64,000 nucleotides of DNA from Rhytidiadelphus loreus (GCA_947034895.1 OX344765.1:14141001-14205000), one strand, 5' to 3'. Numbered from the stretch's first letter, positions 48,729-61,688 are shown. Notes: generated from the sequence alone by a model not told the origin. Program-made: numbers and translations.

Positions 48729-49702
48729 CCCCTCACCGCCCAAGGCCTAACCATGTCAAAAAACAACTTTCCTTTTCAAGTGTTATAAGTCTAAATGTGA
48801 GTAAGGTATGAAAATCTCAACCGTACAATATTGTAGTGTGCATGTTTTAGATGGTGTAAATCAAATTTGAGGTCATTTGACCGTATAGATTGAAAGATTA
48901 TAATGTTTTAGTGTTGAAAAAAGATGCTGAAATTGTCCTCAAAATACAATTCGAGGTGAAATTCGATTTCTAAACCTACTCAAATGAAAAAACTTTGAAC
49001 TAAGAAGTGATTCAAAACCAAAAGAAAAACATTTTGGTGGGAAAAAAAAATCATTCAATCGACTCATTGCGTTTGCAAAATTGTTTTGAAATGTCAAAAA
49101 ACAGTGAAAAAAGTAGCAAAAAAAGACATCTATTGCTGAACCTACCTCTACTAAAATGCCTCTCAGTCAATCATAACTTCTTGGATTGGTATGAAATTTT
49201 TACTAAAAGAACTAGACTAGTATGCGCAACTTTTCCAATAAAAATTATTGAAATCAAACCTTGTTTGAAGAAGTTATAAGCCGCCGAAGTTCACTGTAAT
49301 GCAGGAATGTCTGTATTTTGAACTTCGAATTGCTCCCAAGCATTCGAAACAACTTGGATTGACATGAAAATTTTCCCACATTAATTAGACTTTATGGGGA
49401 ACAAAACCCAACAAATTTTATTGAAAAATAACATTTGATGAAAAAGATACAAGCCCCCGAAGTTGCAGCCACCTCAATGCAGTGTGGTGAACTGAAATTG
49501 AATTTGCGAACTTCGAATGGCTTCTAAAAATCCAATACATCTTGGATAGATTTGAATTTTTTACCACAAAAACTAGTCTAGTATGCGCAACTTTTCCAAT
49601 AAGTTTTATTAAATTTGGACACCGGATGCAAAAGTTACAGCACTTTGAAGTCGACTGCTAGATTGTGTGAGGCCACTTTTGGGCCCCTTAGGCGGTGAGG
49701 GG
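48729..49702. mobile_element. Non-autonomous TIR element flanked by TTAA
   Basis: Left TIR CCCCTCACCGCCCAAGG and inverted right TIR CCCCTCACCGCCTAAGG differ at one position. TTAA precedes the left end (48725-48728) and follows the right (49703-49706). The inside has three degenerate units about 180 bp apart (TTGGATT near 49181, 49354, 49542), two of which share ATGCGCAACTTTTCCAATAA. No transposase. Confidence 0.7.
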
Positions 49703-50124
49703 TTAATTTCCTTGTCCCTCACCCTTGCTCACCAAATTCAACCCATAAATAGTTGAGTGACCACTCACCAAGTAGAATAAAAGATAAAGCAACTAAACTT
49801 AGGATGAACAATGATTTTAAGGGCCCTTCCTTAACATGCTAGGATTGAGTGTCAAGAGAATATTGTGAGGGGGCCATAACACTCTTCATCCACATTTAAA
49901 GAGTGCTAGCCCTCTAGCATGTAAAGATGACCATGCTCTCATACTTTCCTAGAGATATTGGGCACAATTTTTTAGTTCATTTATGTATTAAATATAGTTA
50001 GGTAAGTTCTTTATTATAATATTTTCTTATATTTCATTTGAATATGATGTTATCATTACAAAAGTGTGTGATTGTGTTTTATTTTTTCAAAGAGATTCCT
50101 TGTTACTATGCCTTCATATACTGA

Positions 50125-50580
50125 GAGCATCTCCACCAAAATGTGCCAAGTAGGCCTTCGAACGTGCCTTCGAAAGGCTTTGGTGCACCCATGCTTAATT
50201 TGAAAACATCCCCACCTTTGTCATGCACAAGGAATTATTTGGAGCAAGCTCTTCAAATTTGCCCCATACCAAGGTCAAGGGCCAAAGTCATTCTTTAGCG
50301 CACCTTATACTGAGGAGCCACAAATTGTCATGCATGGTTGGAGCTAATGGGGAGGGTCTCTAGGAATATAAAAATAGTGCATTGTAAAAAGAACTTGTCA
50401 ATTGGCCACTTTCTTCCAATTTGAAACTTATCATCATGTAGGCCTTTTACATGCTCTCTTTGCACCCCTTAGTACCGGGTCATGATAGGGGACCAAGTCT
50501 TGACTATCCTTGGCAACTTTCTATGGACCCTCTATATCACTTTTAGCAAGTGCATTTCAAATGTAGTGGTGGAGATGTTC
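50125..50580. mobile_element. Tourist-like MITE
   Basis: Ends GAGCATCTCCACCA and, inverted, GAACATCTCCACCA. Flanks TGA and TTA could be a diverged 3-bp duplication. 456 bp, non-coding. The ends resemble those of the better preserved element at 52833-53203. Confidence 0.6.
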
Positions 50581-52832
50581 TTAGAGGCATGTTGATATCA
50601 ATTTTTTTTTCTTAAAAAGAAAAAAGATTGAAATGTGTGTATAGAGGCTCATCTTCTCTAGAGGCATGCTACCTATGATAGTCAACACTTGCATTTCATT
50701 AGTCAAATCTTTGAATCTTTGAATCTAGGGATTTTTATCAAACTTTCTCTTTGCTTTCTAAGAGTTTTAGTTGTGATCTTTCGTGATTACTTAGATCCTC
50801 AAGCAAAAGGAATTAGTGAGTTTCTATGCATATTAATTTTTCAATTTTTACCTCTTCAAGCGAATCAAGGCGTTGAGAAATTAATATTTTTCAAGGCAAA
50901 GATTAAATGTACACATAATATATGGTCTCAATAAAATTTTGATGGGAGTTTTGAAGACCAATCACCCACCTTTGTTAAAGAATGTTGTTACTAAAGGTGT
51001 AGACTTCTAAATCCCATTGCTAAGGTCTCTAGATCCAAAAACTAGGCTATGAAACCTTTAGTTAGGCATCACCGATAGTGTTGAGAATAGCAAAGGCTTA
51101 AATTGAATTAAAATTTTCTTTTGTATCTTTTTAGTTCAATAAATGTCTTACTATTTTTTCAGAGTTAAAATACTCTCATTTATGCCAACACTTTAGGGAT
51201 TAGAGTTTCTCTCTTAATATTTTATTTAAACAATTTTGAAAAACGTGTGAGTAGAAAATAAAGACAATTGATTGTAGCCATTGTCTACAAAATAGGAGTC
51301 CACACAATTGGAATGGTGGATTCAACAATTTTGATGACAATGTAATGTGACAACGGAGGTTTTTCAATGGAGAGATTTTCAACAAACTTGCAGAAAGATT
51401 TTGTACTCACCCTCGAGACATAATAACATTTTAGCAAGTACATTATCCCCTAGTGTCCAAATCCTTCTCCAAAATTCATAATATGAGAAGAATCATTATA
51501 AAATACTATTTGGAAGAATATTTTGGAATTGGTATAAAAATAGAATTTGTAGATTTTGAATTTTGGATTCCATCTATATAGTTAGATTCACCAATGCTAT
51601 CACCAATATTTTTTTACAAATTTTGAAAGGGAAATTTCTAAATTCCTTCTAAATTTGATTTCAAGCAAAATATTATCATATCAAAATATTATCATTTTTG
51701 AGTAAAATTTGTTGGAATGGATATGAAATGAGGTTCTCTTGATATAGTGATTTTTTGAAAATTTTGTCTTCTTTAAATCTATGACCTCATTTTTGCAAAT
51801 CCAATTTTGAAGTTTGAACTAGAGCCAATGTAATTTTGGCTTGGTCAACCACTTGACATACTTCCACATTTGCAATTTTCGAAAAATATATACTCTAGCC
51901 CCAAAATGCCACCGGTGCCATTTTGTGGAGTATGGATGACAATCCAACGATGTGGAGAGAGCTCGAAAGCATTTTTTCATTCATGTTTTCCTCATTGACC
52001 TTTCATGTTGGGTTATGAAGCATGCAATTGAGTTTGTAGTCTTGCTAGTATTTCTCTTCATGTAAATTAGAAGTTAGTAAATGAGTGGGATCGCAAAATA
52101 TGCTATTTTAGTGTATTTTGGAAAGTTGTTGCTCCTTGCTCTAAATCTGAAATTTCTCCATAAAAATGATATTTTTTTGAGTTTGAGTCACCTAATGAAA
52201 TGAAGGTCATCTACTCTAGTTTCTACTCCAATTTGAATTTTGAAAAAATTCCTAAAATTAAATACTTTATTGCATATTGAACATTAGGTGCATTTTCAAA
52301 GTCTACTAAATTCTAATTTTAAGTTGACACGGAAATTGAATTTATAGTATGATGTTCTTCACTATATTATACACACAAGGTGAAATTTTCAGATTTTTTG
52401 AGATAATTCTCTATTTATTATGATTTTTATTCTCTTTTTCATCATTAATTTTCAAAAAAACAATTTTTTACAAAAAAATCTAAAAAATTTGTAAAGTGAA
52501 GAAGACATGTCTTTTTATTTCTGAAAAATAAAAATAAAAAACTTCATTAACAATTGGTTGCAAAATGAGAGCAAACACAGTTTTGAAAAATTAGCTCCAA
52601 ATCCACGGTGACCTGCCCGGTATTTCAGGGCTAGTAATACCAAATCCAACCATTAGATATGACAACAACTTAATAAAATATCTCCACAAATTAAGATCAC
52701 TTTCATCCGAGAAGTAACAAGAATGAAACTTGAGTTCCAATCTGTTAGTCGTCAATAAATTGGACGTCGGAGTGTTAAAAGGTTTAGGGTTAAAAGGTTA
52801 AGTTCCCACTGGGACTTCCCCTAATCGTGTAA
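50581..52832. other. AT-rich intergenic region
   Basis: No gene recognised. Contains the inverted copy (52190-52260) of the dispersed repeat at 6243-6310. Confidence 0.5.
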
Positions 52833-53203
52833 GAGCATCGCCACCCCTACGCAGTAAATGGGGCCGGGACGGCCAAAACGAAAGCCGGCCCCCAAACCAT
52901 CCCCCATCGTGACCCTGGCTGAGCCCGGTTGGCAGCCGGGCGCGTCAAAAATCCAGGATTTCTCCTCAGCAGAGCGTGGACGGGGAAATTGAAACGTGCC
53001 CAGAACGAGCAACTTTTGGGTCTTTTTGGGTCCATACTGAAATTCGTGGGTCTCTGCAGCCGTGGCAAAAGGATTCGCCGGATTTAGACTCACTGTCTGT
53101 CTGAACGGTGGGGCAGTTCGTGGCAACCGTGTCCGCAAAAATATTTCGGCACGCCACCGTGGGTTTGCCGTGGGGGATTGGCCGTCCCACGGTGGCGATG
53201 CTC
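52833..53203. mobile_element. GC-rich Tourist-like (PIF/Harbinger) MITE, TAA duplication
   Basis: 371 bp. Ends GAGCATCGCCACC are perfect inverted repeats, with TAA on both sides (52830-52832, 53204-53206). Its GC content is far above the flanking AT-rich DNA, which opens long frames on both strands; these are spurious. Confidence 0.82.
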
Positions 53204-53206
53204 TAA

Positions 53207-54011
53207 CTTGTGCGATGCAGGCCACACGGCAATGCTACGAGAGCATCATGACCTAAACTTTCTGAATGGGAACTGAACATAACCAAGTTCCCATTGTTGG
53301 GAACACGAACTTGGGACAACACGATGCCACTTGTTTCGACAGGAGCAAGAAAAGTTTGCGAGTCAGTACGCTAACTCGCCGCTCTTTGACTCTGTGGTTG
53401 TGAACCCAAATGGAAAGTAAGTTATCGCAGCTGCTGAACTCTCACACTGTCGGTCTGTGGTTGCAGCTCAGTCTGCTGGGGAGCACACTTAGTTGATGTG
53501 AGTGAACCGTCGCGTTTGGGAACTGAAGAATTGCATCATTCAGAATTGTGAATCTTTGTGACATCGAAGGTGAGACTCTCGTTTTGGTTTTGAAGTATCT
53601 TGTGATGGCAGCTGAGCGAATGTTGGGAGTTACCATTTCATGCGGTGGCTGTGGGTTTGAAGAAATGTTAGAGAAGTTGTTGAAATTGCAAATTGCAACT
53701 TCCACTGGCAGTCGAAGCATCCGAAGTCCGTTAGGTTGTGCAACCAGGAAGCCCTCGAATTAAAAAATTGGATTATTATTATGAGATCGAAGAGAGGTTT
53801 CTGCTTGCAAAGTGTTGTGCTGTGCACAATTTCGCTTGCAAGTGCTGAATGTGCGAATCCTTTCTCAGCCTCGTGCCTTCGCAATTAGGGTTGCAATTGT
53901 GAATTTCTAAATTTAGGGTTCTACTTGCAAATGCTTGAATTTACGTGTCCCGCTAATGTGTGGATTGAATGCCAGCGAGTATCGCATCGAATTGAATTTT
54001 TTTTAGGGGGA
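53207..54011. promoter_or_regulatory. Upstream region of the SOUL gene
   Basis: About 800 bp between a MITE and the SOUL start codon. No other gene is recognised, so promoter and 5' UTR are expected here. I could not fix a TATA box or transcription start. An in-frame Met lies upstream at about 53931. Confidence 0.35.
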
Positions 54012-57000
54012 ATGGCGACGATGTCTTGTGCGGCTACAACAGTAGCAGGCATTGGGGGCCTGCCACCATGTGGGATTGCCAAGTCCAGCTCTCAAGGAAA
54101 GCGTATGCAAGTGCTGATGAGGAGCAGCAACAACACAGCCAACAGCAACCGCTTGTCGTTGCTGCAGGCCCTTTCGCAACAAGCCGCCGCACAATCGCAA
54201 CGCTGTAAGCATCGATTTCTAACTTACTGCATTGCCTCTGCAGACCTGTAGTGAACGCCAAAGGATTGTAGTGAACGTCCCGAGGTATTCTAGAAAACCC
54301 AGCCACGTTAAACCCTGCCAATTGGAACGTCATTTCAGGGCAGTTTCTACTGTCACCCTGCCACTATGTTTTCTAGAACACCTCTAGAGGGCGGGTTCTA
54401 CTACATAACATTCTTGAACTTCAAGGCAGGGCCCCTTCGCTTTACATCTCCTTGAATGCAAGTCTTCCCGTGTATAATGGGCCATTGTAGCAGGAATATA
54501 TTCTTGTAGCAGTGCTACCTTAGACGGATCGCTGCCTTCCCATTCATGAATGTTGTGTGGCGTTAGACTGATTTTGAATTTTATTGATTTTTTCTTTTGT
54601 GCAGCTCTTCAGAATTTGGTGACGGAAGTGTCTAAATATGTAAATTCTCCAAGGATTCCGACTGAGGCAAGAAACCTGGAGGAAGCTTTGATGAGTGGTG
54701 AGCCCCTGTACAATTCCCACAATGTATTGTCCTGGCTGTTGATAATGACATGCATTTTACAGTGTTGTAGCTCCTGCTTCCACTATTGCACCTTTTTTGT
54801 ATCAACACCTTGTCTTTCCTCATAATATTCTTGAGGAGCTTCTTAGATCTCCCTTGGAATCAATGAATAGTGAGGCAAGAAAAGGAATCCAGATTCTTCT
54901 TGAGCTCATGGTATGTATCCGAAGGCGGGTGTGGTTCACATTATAACTAATTATTTCCATTCATCCAGTCCTTAATTGGCATGTTTGTTTGCAAGCCTGG
55001 CAATGGAATAAATTGCTATAAACGAGAGCTAGTTCTTCAGTATTTCAGTGCTCCAGATTCTTTTTGTGTTTCTGTGGAAAGGGTGCATGGTGAATATTAC
55101 TCTAGAATGCTTTGCTTTTTCTTCTTGTTTGCAGTTATTGCGAGATTGTAATAAGTTGCTGTAATTTTCACCTTATGGCGTTCTTCGCTTGTTTGTTGAG
55201 ACACCACGTGGGGTTTATATTTCAGTGCCTGATCTAGAGAGTATACCCTATGATCTTGTTCGGCGTGCAGCAGACTATGAAGTCCGGGAGGTTAAGGTAA
55301 GCCATCACAGCAGTCTTGATCTCCAGATTGGTGCTGGAGTCTTGGAGCGAGTTCTGTGTAGAATTCATGCACTGCGCCAGTGAACTCTATTAGGTGTTGC
55401 ATATGACCTGTAAAATTCAATTCATCTGCACAAATTACAAATGAATATTATATTGACAAGCTTCTGCTTTGGGTGGTTCCTGATCAGTCGTATGTAGTCG
55501 CTGAGACAACAATGTCTGGGCGTACCGGCTTTGATTTCTCCAGCTCGGGTCAAGCCTTCAACACTCTTGCTGCATATCTCTTTGGCAAGGTACAAGGACC
55601 TTACCAAACCATTGAATTTTTGTGAACATTACTTGGAAGTTTGCTGCCTTTTGGTACACAAAATCCAATGAAGAGAATTCTGAAGATAATTTTATAATGT
55701 CAGGGCTTCTACTACGGGCAAGAAAAGTCGAAGTCTAGTTTCGCAAAACCAAGCGCAGAAGTGTTTAAGCTTTTAACCAGAATGCAACTCATGTTGACAA
55801 CTGAGCGTTGTTGCTGTTGAAGCAGAATTCAAAGCGATCTGAGATGGCAATGACAACACCTGTGATGACGAACAGAGACCAATCAGGAGGGGAAAAAATG
55901 GACATGACCACCCCTGTCATTCAACAGGTACTAATCTAGAAATCCTTTACCCAAATGACCAAGAAAGACCAATGCCATATCTATAGGAGTTGGAATGAGC
56001 CATTTATGAATATGTCTCTTACAATCTCCGCATGTTCATCACTTCAATTTGGACCTGGAAAAGTAGGAAATCAAGCATGCTGTGCACTCAGTGTCACTTG
56101 CATGTGGAAGATTACACTGATTTGTCCCAGTAGTGAAAGGGGAAAATTAGCGTCACCTAGAAAATTAGCGTCACAGCAAAATTTTATTTTGGTGGAAATT
56201 GGTACAACACAAGAATTTCTTAACCTACACTTATTCAAAATAGTGTGACTTTGATAAATTAGTGTCCTATGTACTATTAAGACTAATCAGTGTCGTTGGT
56301 AGAGGCTGTTGTGAGGGGGGTTATAATTGATGAAGTTCGACGGGTGTGGTGGTGCAGAAGGGAGCAGGAGAAGGGCAATGGCGAATGTCGTTTGTGTTGC
56401 CAGCGAAGTACAACGAGGACGCTCCAGAGCCTGTGGATCCAGCAGTGCGCATTCGAAGAGTGCCTGGCAAGAAAGTGGCGGTGGCAATATTCTCCGGATT
56501 CGTGACTGATGGGGAGGTGCAACGACGGGAGCAAGCGTTGCGGAGGGCTCTGCTCAAAGACCCTGTGGTGCGCGTTCTACCAGATGCGCAGCCCGAAGTT
56601 GCGCAGGTACCATTTTATTTGTTGAATTCTAAACTTCATTCCTATTCTTGTCTCCAATGCTCAATGAATTTGGTTTTAGCTAGTTTTGTTGAAATCGCTG
56701 GTCATAGGAAGTCACATCCCTGGTTCATCGAGATGCGGGAAGGATGAATGCACGACTATGAACCTTCTTGTTTCCAGCACAGGGACGAAAAATGGAGGGT
56801 TAGGTGACAAGTTCTTGGACATTTTCCATACAAACTTCATCATCTCTCATTCTTTGTCTTGAATGCTCCATGAATTGGATGAGTTAGTCTGTCGAAATCA
56901 CCAGTTGGAAAACTCTGATGAGCCCACGTCCCCCATTCAATTTTCATGGAGGAATGGGGAAGGAGGGAGTTGCAGAACCGTGACTCTTGTGATTGCATTT

Positions 57001-57220
57001 GTAGCTTTGTTGTTGAATGCATGTTAGTTGTATGTGGTTTAGGGTTTAAACCCGAAACCCGAAACTATGTGGTTTATTTACTAATCTTGACTCATATGCA
57101 ACGCTAGTAACTGGGGATGATGGGATGGTGGGATGGTGGCAGTTCAATCCTCCTTTCACACTGCCATTCATGAGGCGCAACGAATTGTCTCTGGAGATCG
57201 AGTATGTTCTGAACTCCTGA
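54012..57220 (+). CDS. Plastid SOUL heme-binding family protein
   Basis: Seven exons, 54012-54204, 54605-54697, 55226-55296, 55488-55589, 55826-55927, 56358-56606 and 57143-57220, all with GT-AG introns, join in phase to 295 residues. Residues 1 to about 60 are a Ser/Ala/Gln-rich leader beginning MATMSCAATTVAG, as in plastid transit peptides. The SOUL domain follows: EEALMSVPDLES, YEVREVKSYVVAETTM, GFDFSSSGQAFNTLAAYLFG, EMAMTTPVMTN and EKMDMTTPVIQ, QWRMSFVLPAKYN, VAVAIFSGFVTDGEVQRRE and the end FNPPFTLPFMRRNELSLEIE. Related Arabidopsis proteins are thylakoid or plastoglobule-associated heme/tetrapyrrole binders. The start at 54012 is chosen for its leader-like sequence; an upstream in-frame Met at 53931 is possible. 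The gene looks intact. An extra exon-like piece sits in intron 2. Confidence 0.93.
54771..54910 (+). other. Unexplained exon-like piece inside SOUL intron 2
   Basis: Between acceptor TGTTGTAG and donor ATG/GTATGT lies an open stretch of 46 codons containing APASTIAPFLYQHLVFPHN and LEELLRSPLESMNSEARKG. It is not part of SOUL proteins known to me. Joined to the previous exon it reads in phase, but it throws the next exon out of frame, so inclusion would truncate the protein. Confidence 0.4.
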
Positions 57221-59482
57221 GCAATCCTTGCTATGGAGTCATGAGCTTTCAACTTCCCTGGGCAGCACCATTGTACGTAAGTCAGTTTTCCTAGAGGGGA
57301 TTGCACCCACTGTTAATTCGTCTGCACTTTGTAGTATAATTCCGGGCACATTATAGGCATCAATCGAGTGCCATGCTATTATTCTTAGCACACCTCTGTA
57401 TCATATTATCTACGTGTTTATGTTTATATAAGATCTCTACATTATTGTACTGCGTAAAATAGGCTAAGCCATACATTATTGAGCAATGTTAGAATGGTGG
57501 CTTTGCGGTTCATGAGGAACAATGTAATCTATTCATGAACAGGGAGAAGAGGACTGGTGAAGAGCATTTGCAATTGGTGTTTGGCATTTGTCACTGTAGC
57601 TAATTGCCTAATATGTTTCTTGATTGCATGATGTTGATGAATCTTCTCCAATTTACCTAGTTGTTGGATTTTCAGAGCTTAATAACTACATATGATATTT
57701 TCTCTAACTTTTTATTGAAGGTATCCTTTTGCCTTGTCGAATACTGTTATGTACTTTCTTGATTTTTTTCTCAGAGTAAAATTCCACTTGTGGCCCCCTT
57801 TTTATTGTCGGAAGTTGTTGCAACTCTTGAATTGAAGCCTCTCGTTGAATCCCATATGAGAAACATTCCAACCTTCATGTTCAAGAATGGTATGGAGTTT
57901 GAAATGAAATCAAACATTCTTGCATAACTTTTTCTCATTAGAGAGTTTTCATACAAAGGGTGGATTTTTCCTTGTGTTGGCAAAATTGATGAAGTTCTAG
58001 AAATTGAAAGGATTGGAAAAGCATCTTTTCATTTTGTCATGTTTAGCAATGCCTATGAAATTCATTATTATTTTGTATAATGTAACTCATTACATTCATT
58101 GTATATTAGTAAGAACAATGAGCATCTAAAGTATAATATTGAAATGATGAAGTACTACTTTCAATTATGGGAGGTCTTAAGTTCAAATCTCCCTATACTT
58201 TGTCATTGAAGTTGTGAAATTTGAATTTATTTAGAAGTTTTTTTTAATATATTTTATTGAACCTAATAGTACAATATTTGTTGACTAGTTGGGGTTAGAT
58301 TGCATTTTTTGTAGTTGGTGACAACAATTTGTAAAAATAATTATGAACTTCTATCATAAGTTTAATCCTTAAAGAACAAAGTCCATAACCTTGTAGTCTA
58401 GTTTCAATATCCAAAACTATGTTTTCCATTTTTTGCTATTTATGAGATAAATTTTAAATGTCTAGTATGTCATAAAATTTTCAATGTTTTTGTGAAATTT
58501 TCAAATTACCAAAAAAAATAGAAGAAAATTTGAAGAAAGATCATATCAAATTTTCAAATGAAGTAGAAACTATACTTTAAAAATCTTTTGATCCTCTCTT
58601 TTTGCACTTAACCTCTATTTAGAAAGAAAAAGATCCAATGTGGTGAGATTGCATGCAATCATGCCTTCTTGTCATTCCAAAAAAATACAAGTTGATTAAA
58701 AATTTGAATACAATTTAGGATTATAGGACCAAAGAAAGGATGATTTTCAAGACTCTTAGGATAACTCTAATGTCCTCAATATTGACTAGATGGTTTTCAT
58801 TTTTTTTTTGTTGACTTTTGTTTGAAGGATGTGTGCCATGCCATCATACCAAAACCAAGCCATTTTAATTGCATTATATATTTGATATGAAATTTCAACA
58901 CTATCTTTTCAAAAATTCATAATCATTTCAAATTTTCACCAAAAAATCTAAAATATCCAAAACTTGAAGAAGGCATGTAATTTCATCCGTGAAAAATAAA
59001 TATAAATATTTTCATTCATAACAATCACAAAATAGACTAGATAATCATGAAGAGACAAGAAGCTCAAAATTATGGGGCAAAATTTCAAGGCTAATAGTTC
59101 ATAACAAACATTCATATTTGTACTTTCTGTAGAACTAAAGTGTAGAAAGAGGGACTACATTATGAGTTATAACACTTTTCTAACTAACCAATGGAATAGT
59201 GACAAATCTATCTTAAAAATTAAACTTAGCAATATAAGAGCATACAATGTCAAGAAATTTAATGTTCAATTTTATAGTCATAAGCCTATCCTTTCAAGTT
59301 CATCAAGTAAGGTAAATATGTTTAAAACCAGCACATTAAGAAATATGATACTATGTGGTGGTGACCTACATTTAGATGCATCAAAATGTACATCACCACT
59401 ATGTAACGGCCACAACTAGAATTCTCTCCAACTAGGCATTCTACAGTTGGCTATGAGCAAGCAAATTATCACTCGTAATTTG

Positions 59483-59638
59483 TACTCTTTGTGACATTCT
59501 CCAACCTTAAATTATGTAATCATGTTGCTTGGGAAGATTGGTAAGACAACAAATCATTGGTACTCTTTGTGACATTCTCCAACCCTAAATTATATAATCA
59601 TGTTGCTTGGGAAGATTGGCAAGGCAATAAATAATTGG
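59483..59638. repeat. 78-bp tandem duplication
   Basis: Two copies, 59483-59560 and 59561-59638, both starting TACTCTTTGTGACATTCTCC and passing through ATCATGTTGCTTGGGAAGAT, with a few substitutions. Confidence 0.88.
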
Positions 59639-59752
59639 CATAATTTGATTGGCCAATGGGCACTTGTTGAAAACAACAAGCACTTGGTACAAACCGATTG
59701 GCAAATAGCACGATGCCGTGTGTTGAAAATTATTGTCATGATTGTTATGAAT

Positions 59753-59865
59753 GATAATGTCCATGGAGGGTGCCAAACCAACTCGTAGGATTTGCTTTCA
59801 TCACTTGCTTGCAACTCCAACAAGCAATCCTACAAGCCATATTGGCACCCTCCATGGCCATTATC
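59753..59865. repeat. Hairpin with 24-bp arms
   Basis: 59753-59776 (core CCATGGAGGGTGCCAA) is the reverse complement of 59842-59865 with one mismatch; the loop is 65 nt. Could be the ends of a tiny MITE or a small-RNA type fold. Confidence 0.75.
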
Positions 59866-60235
59866 TAGTGCACAGTGTTGCTTTTGGATGTACCACATAC
59901 AATGAAGATTGTTTCTTAGGGAATTATCAATTGGCATGAAACGCTGAGGAAAATTACCAAGTAAGCTGTCTTTATCCAATGTAAGGACCACGGCTAGGGA
60001 AAATTGACCCCTTATTGTCCCATGTTTTACCCATGGAAAAAACACTGGAATTTTTTATTTGCCACATACGATAATATTTGAAAATCCAAAATTCATATTT
60101 GCAACCACAGGACCCAAATTAGCAAAGGAAGGTGAAGAAATATAAAATTTACGTGGCACAAAATAGGGGGCAATTTTTACATTTACCCTTGGATGGGGCA
60201 ATACTGTAGGGTCAATGTACTAAATTTTAGAATTT

Positions 60236-60907
60236 TCATCCAAAATTTCGGATTGATTGTGAAAATTTCCTCTCAGCGGTACCTTGCGGGAGGGAGCACA
60301 TCAGGGAAGGTCTTTGCGACCTTGATTCTTGAAGGTCGATCTCTGACAAGAAAAAAGCACTCAAGACACTCACAGCGCTCTTAGAGAAGCTGCCGGCACA
60401 TTCAGCCTCGCTCCTGTGCATTGCAGTCTCCAGGGACCGAGGTTGCAATGCGCAAGACCCCATCTCTCTCGCAATCCGGATCCTCGCGCTCTTCACTTCG
60501 ATGACTTGTGTGTAAGCGGAGCTCCATGCCACCTCTCCTCTTGCTTTGCTTTGTAGGAAAAACTTTGCGAGTAGCTCCATCTTTGCCTCTCGGAATGTGA
60601 CAATGGAAATTAATAAGGAGCGCATTAATGACCAATTATTCCCACCACTCTCATTTTTCCAAATCCATTTCACCGTGCTCGTTTGATGGAACTGTGCTCG
60701 CAGATCAATCTCCAACTGAGCAGCGAATGAATGGGAGCATATGCGTTGGAGAGCTGAAGATCCGGATTGGATATTGGGGCTCTTGGCACTTTTCGTATCA
60801 TTGAAAGTGAGCCTCTGTTTCTGTTTTGTCTTGGGTTTTGTTGGATTGGGTGTGACGCTAGAGAAATCTGGAAAGCTGCAGGCGAACGTGTCGATGGATT
60901 GATTCAT
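60236..60907 (-). CDS. Open reading frame of 223 codons, unknown, doubtful
   Basis: An uninterrupted minus-strand frame from ATG at 60907 in a GC-richer block. It is rich in Ser, Arg and Lys and has no domain I recognise (pieces include KWIWKNESGGNNWSLMRSLL and TFREAKMELLAKFFLQSKAR). No splice pattern or family support. It may be chance, or the block may be an untranslated first exon of something on the plus strand. No signal peptide or membrane segment is evident. Confidence 0.25.
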   Translation of the reverse strand: MNQSIDTFACSFPDFSSVTPNPTKPKTKQKQRLTFNDTKSAKSPNIQSGSSALQRICSHSFAAQLEIDLRAQFHQTSTVKWIWKNESGGNNWSLMRSLLISIVTFREAKMELLAKFFLQSKARGEVAWSSAYTQVIEVKSARIRIAREMGSCALQPRSLETAMHRSEAECAGSFSKSAVSVLSAFFLSEIDLQESRSQRPSLMCSLPQGTAERKFSQSIRNFG

Positions 60908-61688
60908 TCTCTATTTGTGCACTTTGAGAAACGCGATTTTTGTGATTTTAATGCTGCGTGATAGTCTGCTTGCCCACTGCGAAATCGGGTGATCCTCATG
61001 GCTTTAGGAGAGCTTTTGATGATCCTTATGCAATATTTCTGTGTCATCGCCACTTTCAATGTGCGAGTCTGTTCTAACTTCAGATTTAGGGTTTAACGAA
61101 GTGGTCGAATTACACATGCACAGTTGTGGGAGCATATGCTTGGCTTCATCTAGAATTGTGTTCATCTTGGATTTAGTTCGGAACACTACGTAGTAAATGC
61201 TCTGGTAACAGAGATGACTATACTCTGAATTTCAAATTGAGATTTTGTGCTCAATTGTCCAGTGACATGTTGTTGGAAAGCTACCAAAAATGCGCTCCAA
61301 ATCAGTTATAATATGCTGCTCTTCTCATGAGTTACAATATGCTTCGTACATTAAAGTATTGGATCACAACAAGCAATTGAAAGCACGCATCCAAATATGA
61401 TCGCGGACTACACAAAGAGTCTATGCGCAGTTTGCTTGTTTCTGAAAATTCTTGCTCGTCGCTGGGTAAAGTCATGAGAGTAATAACTTGCTGAAAACCG
61501 TGTCATCTCAACATTAGCCATGATCTGAGTTTCAGAGTTCAGTTGTTGCCTAGGCTTTCAAATTGACGTCAGCAAGGCTTTATTCCTGGAGTTCCAGGTG
61601 AATTGCATGATTCTGAAGTCTGTGTGCACGTCTTTACGAGTGTGTGAAGCATCAGGTATTCATCAAGCTCATTGTAATTTTACTAGCC

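Larger units (their letters stand above)
57221..60200. other. Intergenic region with repeats
   Basis: AT-rich. No gene recognised. It contains a relative (59145-59205) of the 58-bp repeat at 22891, a tandem duplication at 59483-59638 and a hairpin at 59753-59865. Confidence 0.5.

Noticed and set aside
52821..53256. Overlapping GC-rich frames on both strands
   Set aside because: They lie in the Tourist-like MITE at 52833-53203 and have no recognisable domains.
58150..58200. AGTTCAAATCTCC, resembling a tRNA T-arm
   Set aside because: No matching acceptor, D-arm or anticodon arm at the right spacing.
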